Source: Planctomycetota bacterium (GTDB lineage Bacteria > Planctomycetota > B15-G4). From it: a DNA stretch of 47,680 bases. The DNA lies in the NCBI GenBank assembly GCA_029259695.1, contig JAJDEQ010000006.1, positions 1-47,680 on the forward strand, written 5' to 3'. Made by a program: the position numbers and the translations under genes. Positions 35,355 through 44,913 of this stretch are shown here, piece by piece. Position 1 is the first letter of the stretch; every line of letters starts with the position of its first letter. The notes below the pieces were generated by a model. That model was not told where the DNA came from and ran no database searches. It was given only the letters and a program-made list of their open reading frames with translations.

Positions 35355-37010
35355 ATGACACGCATCAAATCCAGCCACGATCGTCGCGACAAGTCGTCGC
35401 AGGCCTCCCGCAACGTCTACAACAAGGTGCTGGCCAGCTACGAGGAGCAGGCCGGCGTGCTGCACACGGGCGGCGGCCAGCGGGCCATCGACCGTCAGCA
35501 CGGCAAGGGCCGCCTGACGGCCCGCGAACGCGTCGAGCGCCTGATCGACAAGGGCTCGCGCTTCGAGGAGCTGGGCCTGTACGCGGCCTGGGAGCTCTAC
35601 CCGGACTGGGGTGACGTGCCCTGCGCGGGCGTGGTGACCGGCCTGGGCGTGGTCCACGGCCGGCACTTCATGATCATCGCCAACGACGCCACGGTGAAGG
35701 CCGGCGCCTTCTTCCCGATGACGGCGAAGAAGGTCATCCGCAACCAGCGCATCGCCATCGACAACCACCTGCCGGTGATCTACCTGGTGGATTCGGCGGG
35801 CGTGTTCCTGCCGCTCCAGGACGAGGTCTTCCCCGACGAAGACGACTTCGGGCGCGTGTTCCGGCACAACGCCGTGCTGTCGGCCATGGGTGTGCCGCAG
35901 ATCGCCGCGATCATGGGCAGCTGTGTCGCCGGCGGTGCGTACCTGCCGGTGATGTGCGACACGTTGTTGATGACCGAGGGCAGCGGGTTGTTCCTGGCCG
36001 GGCCGGCCCTGGTCAAGGCGGCGATCGGCCAGGAAGCGGATCCCGAAGAACTCGGTGGCGCGCGCATGCACGCCGAGGTGAGCGGCACCGTCGACTTCTG
36101 TGAGAAGGACGACGAGACCTGCATCAAGCGCGTGCGCTCGATCGTGAAGAAGATGGGCCCGCGCCCCGCGGCCCCGTTCGATCGCGCCAAGCCGCGCCCG
36201 CCCAAGCTCGACCCGGAGGAGCTGACGGGCATCGTCTCGATGGATGCACGCAAGGCCTACGACGTGCGCGAAGTCATCGGCCGTCTCGTGGACGGCAGCG
36301 ACTTCGACGAGTACCGACCCGGGTACGGCCAGACGGTGGTGACGGGTCTGGCGCGCATCGGTGGCTGGGCGGTGGGGATCGTCGCCAACCAGAAGGTGAA
36401 CTCGAAGAACGCCAAGCGTGGCGTCGACTTCGGCGGCGTGATCTACGTCGAGAGCGCGGAGAAGGCGGCGCGCTTCATCATGGACTGCAACCAGAACCGC
36501 ATTCCGCTCGTGTTCCTGCACGATGTGAATGGGTTCATGGTGGGGGTCGAGTCGGAGCAGTCGGGCATCATCCGCGCCGGAGCGAAGATGGTGAACGCCG
36601 TGAGCAACTCGGTCGTGCCGAAGATCTCGGTGATCATGGGCGGGTCCTTCGGCGCCGGGCACTATGCGATGTGCGGCAAGGCGTACGATCCGCGCTTCCT
36701 GTTCGCGTGGCCCTCGGCGCGCTACTCGGTCATGAGTGGCGATGCGGCGGCCAAGACGCTGGTCGACATCCGCGAGGCGCAGATGCGCAAGCAGGGCAAG
36801 GAGATCACGCCCGAAGAGCACGAGGCGCTGCTCAAGGACACCCGTGCGCGCTACACGAAGGCGCTCGATCCGCGCTACGCCGCGTCGCGGCTGTGGCTCG
36901 ACGGGATCATCCGGCCGCAGGACACGCGCGACGTGCTCACGCGCGCGCTCGAGGTGGCCGCACTCAACCCTGAGATCCCTCCGTTCCGCACGGGCGTCCT
37001 GCAGTGCTGA
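35355..37010 (+). CDS. Acyl-CoA carboxylase, carboxyltransferase (beta) subunit
   Basis: A 551-residue cytosolic enzyme of the AccD/PccB/MccB superfamily that transfers a carboxyl group from biotin to an acyl-CoA. The N-half has KGRLTARERVERLIDKGS, typical of this family, and GSCVAGGAYLPVMCDT. The C-half has FLHDVNGFMVG and MGGSFGAGHYAMCGKAYDPR, forming the oxyanion-hole glycines. It resembles methylcrotonyl- or geranyl-CoA carboxylase beta subunits. No biotin carboxylase or biotin carrier gene is adjacent. The nearby AtuA-family gene favours a branched or terpenoid acyl-CoA substrate, by inference. ATG 35355 fits the family. The upstream open frame is overlap with the CRTAC1 gene. Confidence 0.9.
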   Translation: MTRIKSSHDRRDKSSQASRNVYNKVLASYEEQAGVLHTGGGQRAIDRQHGKGRLTARERVERLIDKGSRFEELGLYAAWELYPDWGDVPCAGVVTGLGVVHGRHFMIIANDATVKAGAFFPMTAKKVIRNQRIAIDNHLPVIYLVDSAGVFLPLQDEVFPDEDDFGRVFRHNAVLSAMGVPQIAAIMGSCVAGGAYLPVMCDTLLMTEGSGLFLAGPALVKAAIGQEADPEELGGARMHAEVSGTVDFCEKDDETCIKRVRSIVKKMGPRPAAPFDRAKPRPPKLDPEELTGIVSMDARKAYDVREVIGRLVDGSDFDEYRPGYGQTVVTGLARIGGWAVGIVANQKVNSKNAKRGVDFGGVIYVESAEKAARFIMDCNQNRIPLVFLHDVNGFMVGVESEQSGIIRAGAKMVNAVSNSVVPKISVIMGGSFGAGHYAMCGKAYDPRFLFAWPSARYSVMSGDAAAKTLVDIREAQMRKQGKEITPEEHEALLKDTRARYTKALDPRYAASRLWLDGIIRPQDTRDVLTRALEVAALNPEIPPFRTGVLQC

Positions 37011-37035
37011 GTCGCGGCGCGGGGGCGCGCGCGTC

Positions 37036-37941
37036 TCAGTCGCTGTGCGCGCCGGCCTGGACCGCCGTGATGCAGGCCACGTCCACGACGTCCTGAACCG
37101 AGCAGCCGCGCGACAGGTCGTTGGCCGGGCGACGCAGTCCCTGCAGGATCGGCCCCAGAGCCGTGGCGCCGCCGAGCCGCTGACCCAGCTTGTAGGCGAT
37201 GTTGCCGGCGTCGAGGTCGGGGAAGACGAGCACGTTGGCCCGGCCCTCGACGGGGCTGCCGGGCGCCTTGCTCGCCGCGATCTCGGGCACCAGTGCCGCG
37301 TCGGCCTGCAGTTCGCCGTCCACGGCGAGCTCGGGCGCCCGCTCGCGCACCAGCTCGGTGGCCCGTCGCACCTTGTCCACGTCGGGGTGATCGGCGCTGC
37401 CCTTGGTGGAGAAGCTCAACATGGCCACGCGCGGTTCGCTGCCGAGCAGCATGCGCGCGTTCTGCGCACTGGCGATGGCCACGTCGGCGAGCTGTTCGGC
37501 GTCCGGTTGGGGCAGCACGCCGCAGTCGGCGAAGACGAAGGCGCGGCCGTCCGGGTAGAGCATGAGGAAGAAGCTCGACACGGTGCGCTCGGCACCGATG
37601 CCCAGGATCGCGGCGCGCACGGTGTCGGCCGTGGTGGCCACGGCGCCGCCCACGAGGCCGTCGGCGTCCCCGGCGTCCACCATGAGTGCAGCCGTGAGCA
37701 GGGGGTCGGCGACGGCCTCGGCGGCCTGCTCGGCGGTCAGTCCCTTGTGGGCGCGTCGAGCCGCGAAGCGTACGGCGTACTGCTCTCGTCGGCCGGGGTC
37801 CGGGACGGCGATCGGCTCGGCGAGTCCCTCGCGCGCGAGGATCTCGGCGGCCGCGCTCACCCGCGCATCGTGCAGCTCGGGCAGCACGATGCGGCGCACG
37901 TGCCGGCGCGCCTCGTCGCGCAGGGCATCCAGGACGCTCAT
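37036..37941 (-). CDS. pta: Phosphate acetyltransferase-like protein
   Basis: A 301-residue cytosolic enzyme that interconverts acetyl-CoA and acetyl phosphate. The Pta signature is clear: [36 protein letters not shown], and [20 protein letters not shown] followed by [14 protein letters not shown]. It is about 25-30 residues shorter than typical class I Pta, the deficit lying in the N-terminal half. No acetate kinase gene is adjacent. It may be a phosphotransbutyrylase-like relative. It lies 58 bases downstream of the AtuA-family gene on the same strand and converges with the carboxylase gene. Confidence 0.85.
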   Translation of the reverse strand: MSVLDALRDEARRHVRRIVLPELHDARVSAAAEILAREGLAEPIAVPDPGRREQYAVRFAARRAHKGLTAEQAAEAVADPLLTAALMVDAGDADGLVGGAVATTADTVRAAILGIGAERTVSSFFLMLYPDGRAFVFADCGVLPQPDAEQLADVAIASAQNARMLLGSEPRVAMLSFSTKGSADHPDVDKVRRATELVRERAPELAVDGELQADAALVPEIAASKAPGSPVEGRANVLVFPDLDAGNIAYKLGQRLGGATALGPILQGLRRPANDLSRGCSVQDVVDVACITAVQAGAHSD

Positions 37942-37999
37942 GGCGCGCCGCTCCCGAGGGGCATCCGGCTGAGCGCGGCGGTCGTCGAGCCGCCGATCG

Positions 38000-39820
38000 T
38001 CAGCCCGCCACGGGTTGGGCGACGGGGGTGATCGTGTCGAGCAGGCCCGCGTCCACCGTCACCGTGCTGGCCAGCAGGTACTGGGCGTAGGTCTTGCCCT
38101 GGGCGTCGAGCAGCAGCGAGAGGGTGCCGCCGCCGCCCAGGCTCTCGTGCAGCAGGAAGTTGAGCGCCAGCAGGTTCGGCACCTCGAAGCGCTCGACCTC
38201 GCCGCGGCAGATCTCGGCGAAGCGTCGCTTCACGAAGGCCGCGGTGATGTGTTCGCGGATCCAGGTGTAGATCTCGGGGCTGCGGGCCAGCAGCCCCACG
38301 TTGCACGTGTCGCCCTTGTCACCGGAGCGTGCCAGGCAGAGCTGGGACAGGAGCACGTCGCGCGTCTCGCCGGTGTCGGGGACCGGGGCGCTGACGCCGG
38401 CCGGCGTGAAAGGCTCGCCCGGCGCGCCGCTGCCGGCTGCTTGTTGGGGCACGCCGACGGTCTCGCCGCCGACGACCACCGAGACGTCGAGCACCTCGCG
38501 CGAGATCAGCGCGGGCCAGTAACCCACCACGTCGGAGGCGCGCGGCCGGCCCTGGTCCGCGAGGTAGGTGATGCCCGGGATCGTCGACAAGACCTTGGGC
38601 ACGACCTGCGGCGCGAAGACCGAGTCGATCTTCTTGCGGTCGGCGTCGCGCACGGCCAGTTGCAGCAGCACCTCGCCCGGTTCGCCGTCGCCCAGCGAGG
38701 GGTGGCACGAGTCGAAACCGAGCAGCTGCGTCTTGCTGTCGTCGAAGGCGTCGGCGCCGCCGACACTGGCCCACAGCGCGTCGGCGACCTTGGCGGCCTT
38801 CTCGCGCGCATCGGGACCCGAGATCATCAGGCGGCCGAAGGCGCGGAAGCCCTGCTGGAAGCTCACGGAGACCTTCAGCTTCTCGGGCGCCGGTTGTCCG
38901 CGGATGCCCGACACACGCACGCGGTCCGGGCCGTCCGGATCGAGCTGGATCGAATCGAAGCGCGCGATGCAGTCCGGGGCGAGGTATTCGGGCGCGCCCA
39001 TCTCGTACAGCAACTGCTCGGTGACGGTGTGCACGCTCACCATGCCGCCGGTGTTCGGGTGCTTGGAGACCACGAAGGTGCCGTCAGCGCTCACCTCCAC
39101 GAGCGGGTAGCCCATGCAGTCGAAGCTGGGCACGAGGCGCCAGTCGGTGAAGTTGCCGCCGGTGCACTGGGTGCCGCACTCGATGATGTGACCCGCGACG
39201 ATGCCGGCGGCGAGTCGATCCCAGTCGTCGGCCTTCCAGCCGAACTCGTGGATCATGGGTGCGAGGGTCACGCCGGTGTCGGTGACCCGGCCCGAGATGA
39301 TCACGTTGGCGCCCTGGTCGAGGGCCGTGGCCACGGCGGCAGCGCCGAGGTAGACGTTGGCGCTGAGCACTTCGTCACGCACGTCGGCCAGGGGCCGGCC
39401 GGTCTCCATGTGCTCCAGTTGCTCACCGGCCTCGGCGAGTTCGTCGAGACGGCCGAAGATGTCGTCGCCCAGCACCACGCCCACGCGCACCTTGTCGGCC
39501 ACGCCGAGTTCGGCGGCGAGCTTCTCGACCTCACGGGCGCACTGCGTCGGGTTGACGCCGCCCGCGTTGCTGATGATGCGGATGCCCTTCTCCATGCACG
39601 GCACGAGCGTGTCGCGGAGCTGGCGCAGGAAGTCGGTGGCGAAGCCCGCCTCGGGGCGCTTGAGTCGCTGCTTCTGGAGGATCGCCATGGTGACTTCCGC
39701 GAGGTAGTCCATGACGAGGTAGTCGATCGGGCCGCCTTCCACTTGCCGGCGGGCTGCGGTGGGGTCGTCGCCCCAGAAGCCGCCGCAGTTGGCGATGATG
39801 ATCTTGCGTGGCGCGGTCAC
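38000..39820 (-). CDS. AtuA-family protein (DUF1446, acyclic terpene utilisation)
   Basis: A 606-residue cytosolic protein. The N-terminal DUF1446 part starts [20 protein letters not shown] and contains [34 protein letters not shown] and [15 protein letters not shown]. The C-terminal 110 residues ([20 protein letters not shown]) form the AtuA-like ferredoxin-fold domain often fused to it. In pseudomonads AtuA belongs to the citronellol/geraniol pathway, but its exact reaction is unsettled. The frame extends to a GTG at 39862. GTG 39820 places the start just before the conserved region and is preferred, although neither has a clear ribosome site. The convergent carboxylase nearby fits the same pathway. 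Confidence 0.85.
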   Translation of the reverse strand: MTAPRKIIIANCGGFWGDDPTAARRQVEGGPIDYLVMDYLAEVTMAILQKQRLKRPEAGFATDFLRQLRDTLVPCMEKGIRIISNAGGVNPTQCAREVEKLAAELGVADKVRVGVVLGDDIFGRLDELAEAGEQLEHMETGRPLADVRDEVLSANVYLGAAAVATALDQGANVIISGRVTDTGVTLAPMIHEFGWKADDWDRLAAGIVAGHIIECGTQCTGGNFTDWRLVPSFDCMGYPLVEVSADGTFVVSKHPNTGGMVSVHTVTEQLLYEMGAPEYLAPDCIARFDSIQLDPDGPDRVRVSGIRGQPAPEKLKVSVSFQQGFRAFGRLMISGPDAREKAAKVADALWASVGGADAFDDSKTQLLGFDSCHPSLGDGEPGEVLLQLAVRDADRKKIDSVFAPQVVPKVLSTIPGITYLADQGRPRASDVVGYWPALISREVLDVSVVVGGETVGVPQQAAGSGAPGEPFTPAGVSAPVPDTGETRDVLLSQLCLARSGDKGDTCNVGLLARSPEIYTWIREHITAAFVKRRFAEICRGEVERFEVPNLLALNFLLHESLGGGGTLSLLLDAQGKTYAQYLLASTVTVDAGLLDTITPVAQPVAG

Positions 39821-40001
39821 GGTGGGCTCGCGAAGTGGCTCAGGAACGCCTCGGACGGGCACCCCTGGGGGTGCGGTGCCGGGTGCGCCGGCGACGAGAC
39901 GGGCGGCATTCTATGCGAGCGGCCTGCGGAAGCCACGCGGGCCGCGGGTCGGCCTCGGAGAGGCCGCATGGTCGCCGGGGGCCAGGAGGTCCACATCGGG
40001 C

Positions 40002-41078
40002 TCAGTCCGGCAGGTGGGCCCGGAGCTCGTGGGTCGGGCCCCGGCCGCCGCCGGGGGGCGGGTTCACCGGGGTGACGGCCACGGGGACCGGCGGCACCAC
40101 CAGCCCTGTGGTGTCGACCGTCAGCGCGCCGTCCTCGAGCTCGGGCAGCAGCTGGGCGCGGCGCCCGTCCGGCAGGCCGATCTCGAGCCAGGTGGTCGCG
40201 GCGAGATGCTGCCCGCGGAAGACGAGCAGCGCGTCGTGGCGCTGCACGCTGTCGATCACGGGCACCTCGGCCGCCGGGCCGTGCTCCACGGTGAAGGCTG
40301 TGCCCGCCCGGGGTGGGAAGCCGGCGAGGATCGGGACGGCGCGGTAGCGACCGCGCGGCAGGTCGGCCGGCGCCGCGAACTCAGGACCCTGCACCACGTA
40401 CTCCAGGGTCCGGCCGGGGACCTGGAAGGGCAGCTCCAGGGTGAGGAAGAAGAAGGCCACCTCGTCGCCGGTGGGTGCCGGGCGGGGCTTCGGCCGGGAG
40501 CGTTTGCGGGCGACGATCGTGAAGCCGTTGCCCACCTTGCTGTCCACGTCCTCGACCGCGAGCAAGGCCCAGTCGAGGAAGCCGACCTGGTTCAGGTGAG
40601 CGATGAGCGCCAGCACGTCCTCGGTGATCCACACGTGGTAGTGGCTGGTGGGTGCCATGGGGCTGGCTTCGATGGTCATGCCCAGCGCGTGGTCGGCGAG
40701 ATGGTGCGCGAGTTCCGTGCGCGGTCGCGGGGCGTCGAAGGTGCGCTGTTTGTGGGGCACGATGAGGAAGATCGTGCCGCCGTCGACGACGACGCGATCC
40801 CACTCGCCGAGCGCGGTGATGGTGTCGGGCATGTGCTCGAGCACGTGGCTCGTGAGCACGTAGTCCACACTCGACGAGCGCAGCGGCAGGGGCGCGCCCA
40901 GGCCGTACACGTGCACGGGGACCGGCCCCCCCGGGAGGTGTTCCTGCGCGGCCTGGAACAGTTCGCCCGCGGGATAGTCCAGGTTCCATGCCCGCAGGCC
41001 TGGGAACGGGTTCACGGCCGACGCGCCGATCTCGAGTCCCCGTCGCGGCGGGCCGAGGTGGCGGGTGGCGAGGTCCAT
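40002..41078 (-). CDS. SAM-dependent methyltransferase (class I) with C-terminal extension
   Basis: A 358-residue protein. Residues 15-190 look like a Methyltransf_11-type fold: motif I region GLEIGASAVNPFPG, and post-motif VDYVLTSHVLEHMPDTITAL with the typical HVLEH. The glycine-rich SAM loop is degenerate (EIGAS instead of GxGxG). The C-terminal 160 residues are beta-rich and end in a Pro/Gly tail, perhaps a substrate-binding part. ATG 41078 begins at the conserved region. An upstream open stretch to 41465 overlaps the divergent gene and is Arg/Pro-rich shadow. Its partner may be the divergently transcribed glycosyltransferase. The substrate is unknown. Confidence 0.72.
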   Translation of the reverse strand: MDLATRHLGPPRRGLEIGASAVNPFPGLRAWNLDYPAGELFQAAQEHLPGGPVPVHVYGLGAPLPLRSSSVDYVLTSHVLEHMPDTITALGEWDRVVVDGGTIFLIVPHKQRTFDAPRPRTELAHHLADHALGMTIEASPMAPTSHYHVWITEDVLALIAHLNQVGFLDWALLAVEDVDSKVGNGFTIVARKRSRPKPRPAPTGDEVAFFFLTLELPFQVPGRTLEYVVQGPEFAAPADLPRGRYRAVPILAGFPPRAGTAFTVEHGPAAEVPVIDSVQRHDALLVFRGQHLAATTWLEIGLPDGRRAQLLPELEDGALTVDTTGLVVPPVPVAVTPVNPPPGGGRGPTHELRAHLPD

Positions 41079-41250
41079 GGGCTCGGGTGTCGCGGGCGCC
41101 GGGCCGTTCCGGGCCCGGGGCGGTTGGTGGGTGAGCGGGGGGCGCGGTGTCGGTGCGACGGGCGGGGTGGAACTCCGGGGCGACCGGTGCGCGCGTGGGC
41201 TCGCGGCGAGTCTACCCGGGCCCTGGGGGCAGCGAGGTATGCTCCGCGCG

Positions 41251-42567
41251 ATGGGGGAGTCCTCGCAGCGTTCGACGTCGGCGCCCCGCGGTCGACCTGG
41301 TCTGGTCGCGGTGGTGGTGTTGATCCTGGTGGCGGGGCTGGGCGTCGCCTGCGGGTGGACGTCGACCTGGACCGAGCTCATGCGCTCGCCCGAGGCCCGG
41401 GCCGAGCTGACCGATTTCCAGATCCTGTACGCCGCGGGCCAGGGCCTGGTCGAGGGCCGGGACATCCACGATCCGCACGTGCTGGATCAACTCGGCCGGC
41501 GGGTCGGCCGGGACGCCACGCCGTTCTGTGCCTACAACCCGCTCGTCGTGCGCGCCTTCGGACTCTTCGACGCCGGCGACTACCACGGGTCCTTCCGGGT
41601 CTGGGAGCTGATCAACCGGGCGTTGCTGCTGCTGACGTTGGCGCTGCTCGCCGTGGCGCTGCAACTCGAGGGGTTGCCGAAGCTGCTGGCGCTGTGCGTG
41701 GCCGTCGCGGCCCTGGCGCTGAACGACTCGATCTGGATGAGCCGCTTCTACAACCAGATGAACGGCGTGGCCCTGGTGGCGATCGTCGCGGCACTGGTCG
41801 CGGCCCAGCGGCGACGGTACGGGATGGAAGGAGTGATGCTCGCGGTCGCCGTGTGTGCCAAGACGTCGCCCATGCTCCTGGTCCTGGTGGCGGCCATGGC
41901 GGGGCGCTGGCGCAGCGTCGCTTGGGCGGCGGGCACCGGGCTGGTGCTGTTCGCGATCTCGCTCCTGTGGAGCGGGACGGCGGTGCACGTCAGCTACGTG
42001 GAGCAGGTGCTGCCCAAGCTCGGCTATGCGCCGGCCGAGCCCACGGGGTTCGCGTTCACCAACAGCTTCTCGGCCTGGAACCTGGCGCCCAACGGCCTGA
42101 TCAGTCGGCACCTCTTCCGAGCCGGAGATGCCTCGGCTGCGGCCGGCTGGGCCTGGGGTGTGAGCCTGGTCGTGCTGGGAGTGCTCGGGGCCACGGTCAT
42201 CCGGCGACGGGGTCGGGATCCGTTCGCCGATTACGCGCTGGGCGTGGCCGCGATGTTCCTGGTGTCGAGCGTCACCTGGCCCCATCACCTCGGGCTGGTG
42301 GCGCTGCCGGTGACCTGGCTGGCGGCGCGGAGCTGGTCCCGGGGCCTGGCCTGGGGCAATGGCCTGCTGGCCGCGGCGGCGACCGTAGTGCTGTTCCTGC
42401 CGCTCTACGCCTTCGCACCGGGGGAAGGGCGGGGAGCCATCATGGACGACGTGACCCCGGAGACCGAGGAGCAGGACATGCGCGCCCGCTCGCTCGCGCT
42501 CGCGGCGCTGTTCGCGGTTTGCGCCGGGGCGGGCGAGAGGCGCAGCAAGGATCCGCCGGACGCCTGA
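41251..42567 (+). CDS. GT87/DUF2029-like polytopic membrane glycosyltransferase
   Basis: A 438-residue inner-membrane protein with about ten hydrophobic helices. The first helix is followed by a periplasmic loop with DFQILYAAGQGLVEGRDIH and PFCAYNPLVV. This D-F-x-x-Y-AAG pattern with a later YNP is typical of GT87 mannosyltransferases that use polyprenyl-phosphate sugars. SSVTWPHHLGLVALPVTW resembles the family's C-terminal HH segment. The start may be 41239 or 41251. GAGG at 41234-41237 is too close to the former. The last 35 residues end in a hydrophobic stretch and charged tail. The divergent methyltransferase may act on the same glycan. Confidence 0.75.
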   Translation: MGESSQRSTSAPRGRPGLVAVVVLILVAGLGVACGWTSTWTELMRSPEARAELTDFQILYAAGQGLVEGRDIHDPHVLDQLGRRVGRDATPFCAYNPLVVRAFGLFDAGDYHGSFRVWELINRALLLLTLALLAVALQLEGLPKLLALCVAVAALALNDSIWMSRFYNQMNGVALVAIVAALVAAQRRRYGMEGVMLAVAVCAKTSPMLLVLVAAMAGRWRSVAWAAGTGLVLFAISLLWSGTAVHVSYVEQVLPKLGYAPAEPTGFAFTNSFSAWNLAPNGLISRHLFRAGDASAAAGWAWGVSLVVLGVLGATVIRRRGRDPFADYALGVAAMFLVSSVTWPHHLGLVALPVTWLAARSWSRGLAWGNGLLAAAATVVLFLPLYAFAPGEGRGAIMDDVTPETEEQDMRARSLALAALFAVCAGAGERRSKDPPDA

Positions 42568-42698
42568 AGCCGGACGGGCGCGGCAGTCGAAGAGCACTCC
42601 AGGCACCACGCCGTGCGTGCCCCGCAAACGTCGCCATCAGTTCACCGGAGCATCGGCTGAGGGCCGTTCGTCGCTCAGCGAGCCTCAAAAAGTCCCGG

Positions 42699-42704
42699 TA
42701 TACT
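42699..42704 (+). promoter_or_regulatory. -10 element upstream of the radical SAM gene
   Basis: TATACT, five of six matches to the consensus, lies in the 210-base gap after the GT87-like gene and next to an A5 run (CAAAAAG) that may serve as an upstream element. No good -35 hexamer is spaced 16-18 bases upstream. The leader to ATG 42778 would be about 67 bases. Confidence 0.35.
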
Positions 42705-42777
42705 GACCGATGCTATCCACCGGGCCTCCCATCGACCGCCAGGGCACCTCCCCCGCCCCGGCCAAGCTGCGCCATCC

Positions 42778-44862
42778 ATGAAGATCCTCCTCGTCTATCC
42801 GCCGGACCGCACCCTGCCCACGATCCCCTTCTCGAGCCTGGCCGTGCTCCAGGGCTGCCTGCGCGGCGCCGGCCACGAGACGAAGGTGCGGGACATGAAC
42901 GTGGAGGTCTTCAACCTGCTCGTGAAGAAGGAGCGGTTGGCCCACTACGGGAACATGGTGGAGGGCTGGTTCGACGAGCTCGAAGCCAAGCAGCAGCTCA
43001 CCCCGGAAGAGTACGGCCGCTACCAGTTCGTGGCGCCCATCGCGTCGATCCCGCGCGAAGTCCTGGAGCGCGCCGAAGACTCGCTGGGCGTGATGCACGA
43101 CCCCGAGCGCTTCTACGACCCCGATCAGTTCAACGTGGCTTTCGACGACCTGCTGAGCATGAACCGCTTCCTGTACTCGGCGAGCCCCGTGTACGACCCG
43201 GAGTCCGAGGACTTCGTGAGTCGCAACCTCGAGGCGCTGGCGACCTTCGGCGGTGATCCCGTCGATGAAGCCTACGCCGAGCTGATGGAAGGCATCGTCG
43301 CCGAGAAGCCCGACTGCATCGCCATGACGATGCCGTTCACGTTCCAGTTCTTCGAGGGGCTGCGCTTCGCCAAGCGCATCCGCGAGTTCCTGCCGGACGT
43401 GCCGATCATCATCGGCGGCTGCACCGTCAACGACTACAAGGGCTCGCTGTTCAAGGACCCCGAGCTGTTCGACGTGATCGACTACGCCATGGCCGGCGAG
43501 GGCGAGGACGCGGTCTGCGAGTTCATGGAGTTCCTCGGCGGCAAGCGTCCGATCGAGGAGGTCTCGAACCTCATCTGGCGCGACGACACCGGGACGATCC
43601 GCTTCTCGACCATGCCGCCCAGCTACCCGGCGCTCGACGAGATCGCACCGCCGGATTTCGAGGACATCCCGTTCGAGCAGTACCTGGTGCCCGAGGGCAT
43701 CGCCAACCTGCAGACTTCGCGCGGTTGCTACTACGGCAAGTGCACGTTCTGCGGCGACTCGTTCCGCCGCAACTTTCGCATGCGCAAGCCCGAGCTGGTG
43801 TACCAGGACATCAAGGGCATCCACGAGAAGACCGGCGTGCGCTTCTTCCTCTTCTGGGACAGCCTCGCTCCCCCGAAGACGCTCCGCACCGTGGCCGAGG
43901 GCATCAAGCGCGACGAGCTGCCGATCTACTGGTTCGCCGAGACCAAGTTCGAGAAGCCCTACGTCAGCCACGACCTGATCAAGACGTTGTACGAGGGCGG
44001 CGGCCGCTTCCTGCAGTTCGGCTTCGAGTCGGGCAGCCAACGCGTGCTCGACCTGATCGACAAGGGCAACGACCTCGCGCGCGTCGACAAGATCCTCGAG
44101 AACATGCACGACGTGGGCCTCAAGGCCGGCGTGAGCTGGTTCATCGGTTTCCCGGGCGAGACGCCTGAGGAGGCCATGGTCACCTACGACTTCGTGCAGC
44201 AGCGTCGCGACCGCATCGCCATCTCGGTCTACGCCGGGACGTTCATGCTGGGTGCCGACACGCTCGTGTTCGGCGATCCCGACCGCTACAACATCGAGAT
44301 CTTCCGCAGTGAGACCGGCGGGTGGGACTACAAGTACAAGGGCGGAACCGAGTACTACGACCGCACCCCGCTCGACGAGGGTTACCGCGCCCGCTCCGAC
44401 CTGCCTCTGCTGTGCCACGGCGCGTACCTGATGTACGCCACGTTCAAGGTGCAGGACCTGGAGAAGATCACCGGCCTCGGCCGCTTCGGGCCGCTGGCCA
44501 AGGAGATGATCGGGCGCGACGACGTGGTGTTGCAGCCCAACGACGGGTTCACCCGCTCGCAGTACAACTTCGACGCGCTCAGCGGTCTGCCCGAGGGCAC
44601 CGACGCCGTGGACCGCAAGCCCACCGAGGTGGTGTGGCTGCTGAAGAACGGGCAGATCTACACCCTCGACGAGGTGGAGACGAAGCTCGTGGCGCTGGTG
44701 GACGGCAAACACACGCTGGGCGAGATCATCGCGCAGTCCGGGGTGGACGCCGACGAAGCGCGAGAGCGTCTCGGCCGCCTGGTGAACCGCAGCATCATCG
44801 TGGCTCCGCGCGAGTCTTCGGAGGCGCCGGCGGCGTCGCTGTCGCCCGTCCCCGCTGCCTGA
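42778..44862 (+). CDS. B12-binding radical SAM protein with PqqD-like C-terminal domain
   Basis: A 694-residue protein. The N-terminal part begins KILLVYPPDRTLPTIPFSSL and has a cobalamin-binding-like region ending in PIIIGGCTVNDYKG and AMAGEGEDAV. The 4Fe-4S site is RGCYYGKCTFCGD: C317, C322, C325 with Cx4Cx2C spacing, one residue more than the common Cx3Cx2C but known in B12-type radical SAM proteins. QFGFESGSQRVLD and FIGFPGETPEEA are standard barrel motifs. Residues about 612-676 resemble PqqD (LKNGQIYTLDEVETKLVALV then DGKHTLGEIIAQSG), a peptide-recognition fold in RiPP enzymes. No precursor peptide was found nearby. The substrate is unknown. No clear ribosome site precedes the ATG. Confidence 0.85.
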   Translation: MKILLVYPPDRTLPTIPFSSLAVLQGCLRGAGHETKVRDMNVEVFNLLVKKERLAHYGNMVEGWFDELEAKQQLTPEEYGRYQFVAPIASIPREVLERAEDSLGVMHDPERFYDPDQFNVAFDDLLSMNRFLYSASPVYDPESEDFVSRNLEALATFGGDPVDEAYAELMEGIVAEKPDCIAMTMPFTFQFFEGLRFAKRIREFLPDVPIIIGGCTVNDYKGSLFKDPELFDVIDYAMAGEGEDAVCEFMEFLGGKRPIEEVSNLIWRDDTGTIRFSTMPPSYPALDEIAPPDFEDIPFEQYLVPEGIANLQTSRGCYYGKCTFCGDSFRRNFRMRKPELVYQDIKGIHEKTGVRFFLFWDSLAPPKTLRTVAEGIKRDELPIYWFAETKFEKPYVSHDLIKTLYEGGGRFLQFGFESGSQRVLDLIDKGNDLARVDKILENMHDVGLKAGVSWFIGFPGETPEEAMVTYDFVQQRRDRIAISVYAGTFMLGADTLVFGDPDRYNIEIFRSETGGWDYKYKGGTEYYDRTPLDEGYRARSDLPLLCHGAYLMYATFKVQDLEKITGLGRFGPLAKEMIGRDDVVLQPNDGFTRSQYNFDALSGLPEGTDAVDRKPTEVVWLLKNGQIYTLDEVETKLVALVDGKHTLGEIIAQSGVDADEARERLGRLVNRSIIVAPRESSEAPAASLSPVPAA

Positions 44863-44913
44863 GGCGCGCCGCGCTCGCATTCGCGACCTCGTCGTGGTGC
44901 CATGAGGGCGGCG

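Noticed and set aside
39821..40001. Possible small gene between the AtuA-family and methyltransferase genes
   Set aside because: No frame with a ribosome site and typical codon use is present. The region is low in structure and I see nothing in it.
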